Assembly: GCF_947631165.1 (NCBI RefSeq)
Contig: NZ_CANRKH010000020.1
Span: 1-55,716, forward strand
From: an uncultured Dysosmobacter sp.
GTDB taxonomy: Bacteria; Bacillota; Clostridia; Oscillospirales; Oscillospiraceae
Direction: 5' to 3'
DNA: 55,716 nt
The position numbers and the translations under genes are program-made. The notes under the pieces were generated by a model that was not told the origin of the DNA, did no database searches, and was given only the letters and a program-made list of their open reading frames with translations. Positions within the stretch are counted from its first letter, which is position 1, and each line of letters begins with the position of its first letter. Shown here one piece after another: positions 39,385-46,760 of the stretch.

Positions 39385-39542
39385 GCTGGCATTTCCCGCA
39401 TCCGCCGCAGTTGCCGCAGCCTTGGCAGGCATGGGTCTCCGGCTCTGGGCCGGTGGGCGCGTCTTCCGGTTCCGGCTGCAAGAAGGCAAGGGGGCATGTT
39501 GATATTCAGATGGACGGTCACAAGATAGTGAGCGGTAGTCAT
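39365..39542 (-). pseudogene. Small Cys-rich protein split by a C-run frameshift
   Basis: A perfect AGGAGG precedes ATG 39542 (MTTAHYLVTVHLNINMP). After a run of five C the frame goes out. One C fewer would give a continuous protein ending EPEDAPTGPEPETHACQGCG then NCGGCGKCQHEEKQA at 39365. Both parts look coding, so a one-base indel in the homopolymer (real, or a sequencing error) is the simplest reading. Confidence 0.55.
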
Positions 39543-39586
39543 AGGCGGTTCCTCCTTAATTTTTTGTGAATTTCAAGGCTATTGAG

Positions 39587-39615
39587 TTGATTTTGCGTTG
39601 CAAATGACATATACT
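39587..39615 (+). promoter_or_regulatory. Promoter of the RelB/YafQ operon
   Basis: TTGATT (39587-39592), 17 bases, TATACT (39610-39615), about 34 bases before ATG 39649. Confidence 0.75.
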
Positions 39616-39648
39616 ATAAGTGCAATAAACTTGAAAGGGGCTGATACA

Positions 39649-39924
39649 ATGGCTAACACGACAAATTTCAGCGTCCGTATGGACAGCGACATCAAAAAGC
39701 AGTGTGAAACGCTTTACAACGAATTAGGCGTGAACCTTACCACAGCGATCAATGTCTTTCTGCGTCAGTCGCTCCGCGCCGGTGGCTTTCCCTTTGAAGT
39801 CAGGCTGGAACAGCCCAACAAGGAAACCATTGCCGCCATGTTGGAGGCAGAGCGGATTGCGCGTGATCCCAGCGTGAAGCACTACTCCGATGTGGAAGAA
39901 GCCCTCCGGGAGCTGAAAAAATGA
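39649..39924 (+). CDS. RelB/DinJ-family antitoxin (91 aa)
   Basis: ATG 39649 (MANTTNFSVRMDSDIKKQCE) follows AAAGGGG. The ribbon-helix-helix N-terminus and LGVNLTTAINVFLRQSLRAG segment identify RelB/DinJ. It overlaps the toxin start by four bases and should autorepress from the promoter at 39587. Confidence 0.9.
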   Translation: MANTTNFSVRMDSDIKKQCETLYNELGVNLTTAINVFLRQSLRAGGFPFEVRLEQPNKETIAAMLEAERIARDPSVKHYSDVEEALRELKK

Positions 39925-40202
39925 AGCGCGACATTGTTTGGACGACAAAGTTCAAAAAGGACTACAAGCTGGCGATGAAGCGTCACATGGACATCGGCCT
40001 GCTGGATGACATCATCCGGGCCTTGTCACGGGGCGAAAAACTGCCAGAGAAAAACAAAGACCATGAGCTGACCGGCGATTGGGTGGGGCATCGGGAATGC
40101 CACATTCAGCCAGACTGGCTGCTCATCTACCGCATAGAGGACGATGTGCTGGTGCTGACGCTGGCCCGCACCGGGACGCACAGCGACCTGTTCGATAAAT
40201 GA
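39921..40202 (+). CDS. YafQ-family mRNA endonuclease toxin (93 aa)
   Basis: WTTKFKKDYKLAMKRHMDIG, LPEKNKDHELTGDWVGHREC and HIQPDWLLIYRIEDD fit YafQ, a ribosome-dependent RNase, with the catalytic histidines in the HELTGDW and HIQPDW segments. It would stabilise IME2. A strong terminator follows. Confidence 0.9.
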   Translation: MKRDIVWTTKFKKDYKLAMKRHMDIGLLDDIIRALSRGEKLPEKNKDHELTGDWVGHRECHIQPDWLLIYRIEDDVLVLTLARTGTHSDLFDK

Positions 40203-40210
40203 GAGTGCTG

Positions 40211-40243
40211 CCGCCGTATAGGGAAACCTGTACGGCGGTTTTT
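40211..40243 (+). terminator. Terminator of the RelB/YafQ operon
   Basis: CCGCCGTA/TACGGCGG stem followed by TTTTT. Confidence 0.88.
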
Positions 40244-40307
40244 CTGTGTGCAAAGGGGGTCACGAAACATGACACCCCCGTGAGGGGTCGGCAAAGCGCC
40301 GTACCCT

Positions 40308-41744
40308 TTACCGATCCGGCTCCCGGTCGTGAGGCTTGTCCCGTTCCTGTCGGGACAGCTGCTCGGCGGTTTTGCGGAGCCGTTCCACTGCTTTCAAATC
40401 CTTCCGCATGGATTTCATGGCAAGCGTGTCCGCCTGCTTTCCGGCGGCCAGCTGGTCGATTTCCCGCTGCCATGCCTTCGGGGTGATTGCCTCACCGCTG
40501 TCTTTCAGTTCTTTCAGATACCGGTCTGCTGCGTCATAGAGGATCAGTTCCCGGCTGTGGCGCTGTTCAAACAGTTCCCGCTTCTCCGGCTTCACCTTGG
40601 CAAACTGCTTATGGACAGTCTTGTACTTGTTGTACTGCGCCCACATCTCCCTGCGCTCGGTAAGGGTGGCGATCCGGCGCTCGGCCTTGACGATCTTTCC
40701 CCGCAGGTCATAGTAACAGCTGTTCATATCAGCGATTTTTTCATGAAGCTGCTGCATAGACTGGATGCCGTTTGCCTGCAAAAAGCTGAATAGTGCAGCG
40801 CTTTCCTGCAAAGCCCGGATTTTGCCGGTGCGGGTGCGGGGAGCGTTCAACTGCTGCTGGGCCTCCCACAAAGCAGTCAAGCTGCTTTGCTGTGTTTGTG
40901 GTTTTTCCGCTTCATCTTTCGACCAGCGATAAAGACGGGTAATGCGGGCTTTAATTTCTTTCAGCAGTTTGTTGTCGGCGGCGATCTGTCGGTTTACTTC
41001 CCCCTTGTCGGTGCGGATACCGCGCTTTTCCATTTGGCTGGCAGCTGGCCCCAGATGGACAGAGGGGATTTTATCAATGCCCTGCCGCTTGTAGCTGCGG
41101 TGGTCAATGCGCTCCGGCCTTCCGGCTGCTTCCAATGCCCGGTTGGTGTAGTCCGCCCACGCCGCCCGCCAGACTTCAGCCTTTCCTTTATCGTTCCAGT
41201 CGGTCGTATCCTCTCTGTGATTTTTCCAACCGCCTTTCCCATCCGGGATACGCTGTCCATTCTCGTCCAGATCGTATGCCTTGCGGCACTTTGCGCCCCA
41301 CTGTCCATTTTCTTTCAAAGGCCGGAGCGTCAGCATGATATGGACATGAGGGTTGCCGGTTCCCTTGTCATGGATAGCAAAGTCAGCACACATTCCTTTG
41401 TCTACAAAGTTGTCCTTCACATAGGCGCGCACAAGGGCAAGCTGCTGTTCACCGGACAGTTCACGGGGCAGAGCTGCCTCGATCTCGCGGGCAAGCTGGC
41501 TGTCCCTTGCTTTCTCGATTTGCTCCACGCTGTTCCAGAGGATAGAGCGGTCTGCAAATTCCGGCGGGGCGTGGGCGGGCAGCATGATCTCCGCATGGAC
41601 AACGCCGCCCTTCCGGGTGTAATCGTGGGTCAGGCCGTCCCATTCATTCGTCAGCTTGGTTCCGCTGCGGTAGGCGGCTGCGGCAACAGCGGAACGACCT
41701 TCGCTGCGCTTGATGATACTGACGGGAATATGACAAAAATCTAT
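40308..41744 (-). CDS. mobL: MobL relaxase of IME2 with apparent ATA start (478 aa)
   Basis: MOBQ relaxase. N-terminus IDFCHIPVSIIKRSEGRSAV followed by AAAAYRSGTKL; metal motif HDKGTGNPHVHIMLTL; REDTTDWND; long C-terminal coiled-coil. AGGAGG lies eight bases before ATA (41744-41742). No ATG, TTG or suitably placed GTG occurs before the conserved region is well under way (a GTG overlaps the ribosome site itself). The oriT lies immediately upstream. Same organisation and same unusual start as IME1. Confidence 0.9.
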   Translation of the reverse strand: MDFCHIPVSIIKRSEGRSAVAAAAYRSGTKLTNEWDGLTHDYTRKGGVVHAEIMLPAHAPPEFADRSILWNSVEQIEKARDSQLAREIEAALPRELSGEQQLALVRAYVKDNFVDKGMCADFAIHDKGTGNPHVHIMLTLRPLKENGQWGAKCRKAYDLDENGQRIPDGKGGWKNHREDTTDWNDKGKAEVWRAAWADYTNRALEAAGRPERIDHRSYKRQGIDKIPSVHLGPAASQMEKRGIRTDKGEVNRQIAADNKLLKEIKARITRLYRWSKDEAEKPQTQQSSLTALWEAQQQLNAPRTRTGKIRALQESAALFSFLQANGIQSMQQLHEKIADMNSCYYDLRGKIVKAERRIATLTERREMWAQYNKYKTVHKQFAKVKPEKRELFEQRHSRELILYDAADRYLKELKDSGEAITPKAWQREIDQLAAGKQADTLAMKSMRKDLKAVERLRKTAEQLSRQERDKPHDREPDR

Positions 41745-41828
41745 GGGTGGCACCTCCTTTCGGTGAGGGGTATTCAGGCTCCGTGGAGCCGGACAGACGC
41801 GAAGCGGGTGTCTGGCTGCGCGGGGCGC

Positions 41829-41935
41829 ACAAGGGGTTTGGGGAGTGTAGCGCCCCATCGCGCTCGGAGAGCGCAACAGCCCCCGGCAGGGCGCACGACA
41901 CCGGCAACGGTGTATAAGTGCGCCCTTGTAAACAA
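41829..41935 (+). other. oriT of IME2 (RSF1010/MOBQ-like)
   Basis: ACACCG-GCAA-CGGTGT (41898-41913) is followed by ATAAGTGCG/CCCT, identical to the RSF1010 nick core. The upstream hairpin GCGCTC/GAGCGC replaces GCGTCC/GGACGC of IME1 with paired changes. Nicking is predicted after G41922. Confidence 0.9.
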
Positions 41936-41940
41936 GGGAC

Positions 41941-42237
41941 TTATGGCGTGTCCCCGGATTTTGGCAGTTTTGCGGCCAGTTCCGCCGCCCCCGGAAGATG
42001 GGACAGGGCAATCAGGAACGCCTTGACCTCCACGCCGGAAAGGTCGGCGGCCAGAGGGAAAATGCCCTCCAAAATGGCCCCACGCTCAATCAGGCGGCGG
42101 GTGCGGGCCTTGCGTTCCTCGTTGCGCAGTTTGTTCTCCAAAATCTTCTGGCGGTTCTCAAGCTGCCGGATCTCCTTCAGGACTTCTTCGCGCTCGTCTT
42201 TTTTCGGTTTCGCTTGGGTGGTGTGGTCTTTGTGCAT
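41941..42237 (-). CDS. DUF3847-family protein (98 aa)
   Basis: ATG 42237 (MHKDHTTQAKPKKDEREEVL) follows AAAGGAG. Coiled-coil (LKEIRQLENRQKILENKLRN) and C-terminal LSHLPGAAEL as in the IME1 protein. The start lies within the 3' end of the sigma-like gene. Probable relaxosome accessory by position. Confidence 0.78.
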   Translation of the reverse strand: MHKDHTTQAKPKKDEREEVLKEIRQLENRQKILENKLRNEERKARTRRLIERGAILEGIFPLAADLSGVEVKAFLIALSHLPGAAELAAKLPKSGDTP

Positions 42238-42716
42238 ATCGCTTTCTCCTTTGGCGGCTCCATCCAGCCGCGCTTGATATAATATTTCTGCAACTTGATG
42301 ATGGCGTTGCGTACCGTGACAATGGCCGCCGATGTGGTAAATCCCTCGGCCTCGGCAATTTCCTTGAAGGGCTTTCCCTCCCAAAACCGGGCATGAAGGC
42401 AGCTCGCCTGCCGGGGCGTCAGGGTGGCAAGGGCCTCCCGGAGCCGTTCCATCATCAGGGCGCGGGCGGCCTCCTGTTCCCGTTCCGTTTCCTTCTCCAT
42501 CAGAATATCCTCCGGGGAAACGGCCTGCTCCGGAAAATGGTTTTCCATGCCGGGGGATGCGTCCAGAGAGTAACAGTGATAGTGCTGCTTGGCGTCATTG
42601 GCGTCCTCTGCGCGGCTTTCCTCCACAATGGCGTCTGCCACCTCGTCCGGTACTTCCACAAAGGTGTCCTTCTTGCAAATCGGGTAGTAGTATTTTTTCA
42701 GGTTGATGGTTTTCAT
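42177..42716 (-). CDS. Sigma-70-like regulator A (179 aa)
   Basis: MKTINLKKYYYPICKKDTFV opens the family. The region-4 helix-turn-helix is LTPRQASCLHARFWEGKPFK followed by EIAEAEGFTTSAAIVTVRNA. The C-terminal tail is strongly basic (PPKRNRKKTSAKKS). It overlaps the next upstream gene by four bases. Confidence 0.82.
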   Translation of the reverse strand: MKTINLKKYYYPICKKDTFVEVPDEVADAIVEESRAEDANDAKQHYHCYSLDASPGMENHFPEQAVSPEDILMEKETEREQEAARALMMERLREALATLTPRQASCLHARFWEGKPFKEIAEAEGFTTSAAIVTVRNAIIKLQKYYIKRGWMEPPKEKAICTKTTPPKRNRKKTSAKKS

Positions 42717-43174
42717 AGGTCGCTTGTCCATTTCCGGCGCTCAAAGTACCGGCGCAGCCGCCGGAGCGCCGCATGGATGGACTTCCCCGCCTGGGATGGG
42801 GTAATACCTTCCATCGCGGCAATGTCCTTCACTTTCATCCCCAGCATATACCGGGCATGGACGCGCCGGGCCTGCGTTGGGGGCAGAGAGGAAATGGCCT
42901 CATAGAGCCGCCGGAGCAGTTCGGCGTGTTCGGCCTGTTCCTCCTTCTGCACGATGTAGTCCTCTGGTGATGGCTGTGCCCAGCCAATGGCGGTGTTCTC
43001 AATCCCATCATTGCAGTCAAGGGAGTAAAACGCCTTGTAGCGATACATCTTGCGCTCCCTGGCGGCCTCGGCCCGCTTGTCCATCAGGAACGCTTCAACG
43101 ATTTCATCCGACACCTCCACAAAGGTATCCTCGGTGCAGAACGGATAATACTGTTTCAGGTTGATGGTCTGCAT
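42713..43174 (-). CDS. Sigma-70-like regulator B (153 aa)
   Basis: MQTINLKQYYPFCTEDTFVE; YSLDCNDGIENTAIGWAQPS; C-terminal helix-turn-helix LPPTQARRVHARYMLGMKVK then DIAAMEGITPSQAGKSIHAA. It lies 10 bases after the stop of regulator C. Confidence 0.82.
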   Translation of the reverse strand: MQTINLKQYYPFCTEDTFVEVSDEIVEAFLMDKRAEAARERKMYRYKAFYSLDCNDGIENTAIGWAQPSPEDYIVQKEEQAEHAELLRRLYEAISSLPPTQARRVHARYMLGMKVKDIAAMEGITPSQAGKSIHAALRRLRRYFERRKWTSDL

Positions 43175-43184
43175 AGGCCCGCCC

Positions 43185-43637
43185 TCACTCTGCCGGGAAA
43201 AGGCAATCATAGCAGCGGCGCATATTCCGCAGGCCCCGCCGGATGGCAACGCTGACCTTGCTGCTGTCTACGCCCTCCCTCCGGGAGATTTCCGGCTGGT
43301 TAATACCGGCGATGTAGTAGGCGTGAACACGGCGGGCCTGTGTCGGAGTGGCATGAGCCAGAGCCGCAGGCAGAGCTGCAATCAGGTGCAGGCGGGTGGT
43401 CATTTCTTCTCGTTCCAGCAAAATATCTTCCGGCGATCTGCTGTGTTCCAGTGCGTAATTTTCCAGCCAGCTGTATGCGTCCAGAGAGTAGTAGGCGCTG
43501 TGGTAGACTTTCCGACGCTCATAGTTCTCCATCTCCCGCTGGGCCTGATACATCGCTGCCCATACCTTGTCCGTAACATCCACAAACTCGTCATGCCGGT
43601 AGTGGGGATACATCCACCGCAGATTGATTGTTTTCAT
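43185..43637 (-). CDS. Sigma-70-like regulator C (150 aa)
   Basis: AGGAGG precedes ATG 43637 (MKTINLRWMYPHYRHDEFVD). YYSLDAYSWLENYALEHSRS corresponds to the conserved middle. The helix-turn-helix is ATPTQARRVHAYYIAGINQP followed by EISRREGVDSSKVSVAIRRG. Confidence 0.82.
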   Translation of the reverse strand: MKTINLRWMYPHYRHDEFVDVTDKVWAAMYQAQREMENYERRKVYHSAYYSLDAYSWLENYALEHSRSPEDILLEREEMTTRLHLIAALPAALAHATPTQARRVHAYYIAGINQPEISRREGVDSSKVSVAIRRGLRNMRRCYDCLFPAE

Positions 43638-43738
43638 AGGCTTACCTCCTGAAAATTGGAGAGGCGGGCAGCTCGTCCGCTGTCCGCCCCTCGCTGGGAT
43701 AAGGGAAAATCCCTTTCACTTGGTAGCCAGAAAACAGG

Positions 43739-44152
43739 TCATTCGTTAAGCCTGTTCTCAAAGAAATTTATAAATTTTTTTCTGACCGCCTCCACACTTT
43801 GATAAACAGCCACTTTGGAGCAGCCGCACAGCACACCGATCTCTGCAAGGCTCAGCCCGTCAAGCGCATAGAGCAGGAACCGGCGGCGCTGGGCCTCGGT
43901 ACAGGTGTCCAGAACAGCCATCAGCTCATGCAGCGTTTCCATGCGGCAAAGGTATTCCTCCGGCGTTTCGCCGTAGACCCCTACACCCTCGGTGGTAATG
44001 ATGTACTCGTCAAACTCCCGGCCATCCCAATGCCGCCGCTGTTCATGGAACAGGTTCTCCGTTTTATGATCGGCCCGGTCAAGAAATTCATAGACTTCCA
44101 GCGTAACCTCCACGGCCACAGCTTGTCCGTTATAATTGATGGTAACTTCCAT
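43739..44152 (-). CDS. Sigma-70-like regulator D (137 aa)
   Basis: GGAGG precedes ATG 44152 (MEVTINYNGQAVAVEVTLEV). The helix-turn-helix is LSLAEIGVLCGCSKVAVYQS followed by VEAVRKKFINFFEN. It is the close relative of the only sigma-like gene in IME1 (30763-31176), with the same upstream inverted repeat. First gene of the four-gene sigma series. Confidence 0.82.
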   Translation of the reverse strand: MEVTINYNGQAVAVEVTLEVYEFLDRADHKTENLFHEQRRHWDGREFDEYIITTEGVGVYGETPEEYLCRMETLHELMAVLDTCTEAQRRRFLLYALDGLSLAEIGVLCGCSKVAVYQSVEAVRKKFINFFENRLNE

Positions 44153-44163
44153 CTGCCTTTCCT

Positions 44164-44193
44164 CCATTCAGATTTTTTTGGTAAATCTGAATG
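44164..44193. promoter_or_regulatory. Inverted repeat upstream of sigma-like regulator D
   Basis: CCATTCAGATTT (44164-44175) and AAATCTGAATGG (44182-44193), perfect 12-base arms, six-base loop, 12 bases upstream of ATG 44152. It corresponds to the IME1 repeat at 31190-31223. Confidence 0.65.
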
Positions 44194-44314
44194 GGGCGGC
44201 GGAGAACGGCACTGGGGCCAGGGTTCGGGCCATGCTGGCCCGATGTTACGGCCCCACAGGTATGAAAAAACGCCCGGACAGCAGAAAGCTATTCGAGCGC
44301 AAAAACTCCAATAT

Positions 44315-44431
44315 TCACTTACAGAATGACAATTTTCGCACCGGCTGCCAGACGGGGCCTGCTCGTTGACTGGGCTTTTTTTGACGGTAGTGAAATATCG
44401 TCTGAATTTGTCGGCGGTCAATGTGCTTCAT
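44315..44431 (-). CDS. Possible 38-residue peptide with strong ribosome site
   Basis: AGGAGG lies eight bases before ATG 44431 (MKHIDRRQIQTIFHYRQKKP). The coding sequence contains CAAAAAAAG, a potential slippery run. A one-base shift there would give a longer Cys-containing frame. Coding status is uncertain. Confidence 0.35.
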   Translation of the reverse strand: MKHIDRRQIQTIFHYRQKKPSQRAGPVWQPVRKLSFCK

Positions 44432-44627
44432 GGCGGTTCCCTCCTAAAGCCGCCGTGTCAGCGTATAGGCGTCACTCCTTTGTTGAGGGCATAAGGAACG
44501 GCGGCCTTGATGTACTCAAAACCGCCGCAGTCTTTGAAAATCTATTATGAGCGCACGAAGCTACCTGCCCTGCAACGGTTTTTTTCTTTCCCCGTCTGGC
44601 GGGGCAGGATAGCTTGGCTTATTCGGT
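44432..44627. other. Spacer with remnants of a small conserved frame
   Basis: On the minus strand FKDCGGFEYIKAAVPYALNK followed by GVTPIR and a stop is open, but there is no standard start codon. A CCTGCCC/GGGCAGG hairpin at about 44570-44612 may end the metal-transport operon. Confidence 0.3.
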
Positions 44628-44999
44628 TTATTCTTGCTCTTGTGCGGCTGCCTCTTTCAGCCGGTCAAAACTCTCATCGCTGATGATGTGTTCAATACGA
44701 CAGGCATCGGCCTCCGCAGTTTTGGGGTCAACGCCTGTGGTGATAAGCTGCTCGGTAAAGAAGCAGTGACGCTCGTAGATTTTTTCGGCTACCTCGCGGC
44801 CCACATCGGTCAGATGGAGAAAGTGATCTTCGTCCATAGTGAGAAAGCCGCCGTCCCGCAAGGTTGCCACTGCATGGCACACACTGGGCTTTGATACCTC
44901 CATGTGCCGGGCCACATCTACGGAGCGTACCATACCCGTTTTCTTATGGAGAACAAGGATGGTTTCCAGATAGTCCTCCCCGGACGCATGAAGTTTCAT
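44628..44999 (-). CDS. DtxR/MntR-family metal-dependent repressor (123 aa)
   Basis: The winged helix (ASGEDYLETILVLHKKTGMV, MEVSKPSVCHAVATLRDGGF) and the metal-binding/dimerisation part (HCFFTEQLITTGVDPKTAEA, DACRIEHIISDESFDRL) identify the DtxR/MntR group. It has no SH3-like domain. It is the last gene of the operon that starts with the AraC gene and probably controls it according to iron or manganese. Confidence 0.88.
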   Translation of the reverse strand: MKLHASGEDYLETILVLHKKTGMVRSVDVARHMEVSKPSVCHAVATLRDGGFLTMDEDHFLHLTDVGREVAEKIYERHCFFTEQLITTGVDPKTAEADACRIEHIISDESFDRLKEAAAQEQE

Positions 45000-45023
45000 G
45001 GAACATCTCCCTTCTAAAACAAT

Positions 45024-46757
45024 TTACACAGCCCAACCAAGACTCTCCTGTTGGATATGGAACAGTTTATGGTACAATCCGTTCTTTTTCATCAATTCAT
45101 CATGTGTACCGTGTTCCACCAGTCTGCCGTTATCAAGAACGAGAATTTGGTCAGCATCCACAACGGTACGAAGCCGGTGAGCAATCATAATGACCGTCTT
45201 ACCCTCCACCAGCTTTGCAATGGCCCGCTGGATCAAAACCTCGTTCTCCGGGTCAAGGGATGCGGTTGCCTCGTCCAGAAGAATGATCTGGGCATCTTTC
45301 AGCAGCGCGCGGGCAATGGAAATCCGCTGACGCTCACCACCAGAAAGAGTGCTGCCGTTTTCTCCAAGGACAGTCTGATAACCGTCCGGCAATCTCTGGA
45401 TAAATTCGTCACAGTATGCCGCCTTTGCCGCCGCCATGACCTGCTCCTCGGTAGCGTTCATGTTGCCTACACGGATATTGTTAAAAACAGTATCGTTGAA
45501 CAGGGTCACATCCTGGAACACAAAGGACATACAGCGCATCAGGTGTTCCGGTTCAATGGTGCTGACATCCATACCACCAATGGTGATCTGGCCTTTTCTT
45601 ATATCCCAAAAGCGGGCGATCAGTTTGGAAATCGTGCTTTTGCCGCTGCCGGAAGGCCCTACCAGGGCCGTTACGCTGCCAGCAGGAATAGAAAAAGACA
45701 CATCCTTGATAACATCGTCCTGGTTATATCCGAAAGTGACATTTTTCAGTTCAATGTCATACTTGGATACATCCTTATCCTCGCCCTCCATAGCGGGCGT
45801 GGTCAGCAGGGTACGCATACGGTTGGTGACAGTCTCCAAATGAAACAGAGAAGTCAACTGTGAGAGAATGGCAAGGATCGGGCCGTAAATCTGCGTGGAG
45901 AACATGAGCAGTACCAGCAGAGGGAGCAATTCGATTTTGCCGCCGGTTATCAGCACCGTTCCAATGAAAATAGTAATGCCAAGCCCTGCTTGCAGGATCA
46001 GGCTGGCTCCCTGAACCAGAATACCGGAGGCCAGTTCCACTTTAATGGCGATTTTTTTCATGGCCTGGAGTGCTTTATCCAACGCATCAAAGCGGGAACC
46101 GCCAAGACCACAAGATTTGATGATCTTAATACCTTCCAGGTATTCCTGAATCTGGCTGGACGCCTCCAGTTTCACATCCACCTGTTTGTCAAACAGATGA
46201 AGTTGCAGCTTGCGCCCGCCCAAGATGATAAGGAATGTAACCGGCATCGTGCAGAAAATCGCAAGGGCCATGCGCCAATCAAAAAACGCCAGACAAATAC
46301 AAGTCAGAGTAACAGAGATTATATTCGCAATCAGCGGCGGGATGGTACTGCTGAGCATGGATTCCATGCTGCTGCAATCCGCCATCATGTTTGTGGTAAT
46401 GTCGGACAAATCCTTTGTGTTAAAGAAGCTCATGGGGAGCTTGCGAAGATGCTCCGCGATCCGAAGTCTGGTCGTGCTGGCCTCCTTATAGGAAGCAATA
46501 TAGGTTTTCCTATAATCGTTTTTCGCGGCCAGAAACACCAGAATAGCCGCCACCAGCCCCAAGCCGAGCAATTTCCACAATGCGGCCCACGAAATTGTTT
46601 CTCCAGTAAATGGCTTTAACAACTCCCAAAAGAGCAGGCAGGCTACCATAGACGGAAGCAACAGCGCAATATTAGTTATCGTGCAGGCCGTAATCGCTTT
46701 TTTCAGGTCGGAGTAGCCTTTCTCCGACAGCATTAACTTTTCTTTCAGCTTACTCAT
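45024..46757 (-). CDS. ABC transporter, fused permease-ATPase half-transporter (577 aa)
   Basis: Six membrane helices in the first 300 residues are followed by an ATPase domain with Walker A GPSGSGKSTISKL, signature LSGGERQRISIARAL, Walker B IILLDEATASLD and H-loop IAHRLRTVV. Three bases separate it from the preceding ABC gene, so the two probably form a heterodimer. This exporter-type fold also serves import in siderophore systems such as YbtP/YbtQ. Confidence 0.9.
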   Translation of the reverse strand: MSKLKEKLMLSEKGYSDLKKAITACTITNIALLLPSMVACLLFWELLKPFTGETISWAALWKLLGLGLVAAILVFLAAKNDYRKTYIASYKEASTTRLRIAEHLRKLPMSFFNTKDLSDITTNMMADCSSMESMLSSTIPPLIANIISVTLTCICLAFFDWRMALAIFCTMPVTFLIILGGRKLQLHLFDKQVDVKLEASSQIQEYLEGIKIIKSCGLGGSRFDALDKALQAMKKIAIKVELASGILVQGASLILQAGLGITIFIGTVLITGGKIELLPLLVLLMFSTQIYGPILAILSQLTSLFHLETVTNRMRTLLTTPAMEGEDKDVSKYDIELKNVTFGYNQDDVIKDVSFSIPAGSVTALVGPSGSGKSTISKLIARFWDIRKGQITIGGMDVSTIEPEHLMRCMSFVFQDVTLFNDTVFNNIRVGNMNATEEQVMAAAKAAYCDEFIQRLPDGYQTVLGENGSTLSGGERQRISIARALLKDAQIILLDEATASLDPENEVLIQRAIAKLVEGKTVIMIAHRLRTVVDADQILVLDNGRLVEHGTHDELMKKNGLYHKLFHIQQESLGWAV

Positions 46758-46760
46758 AGA

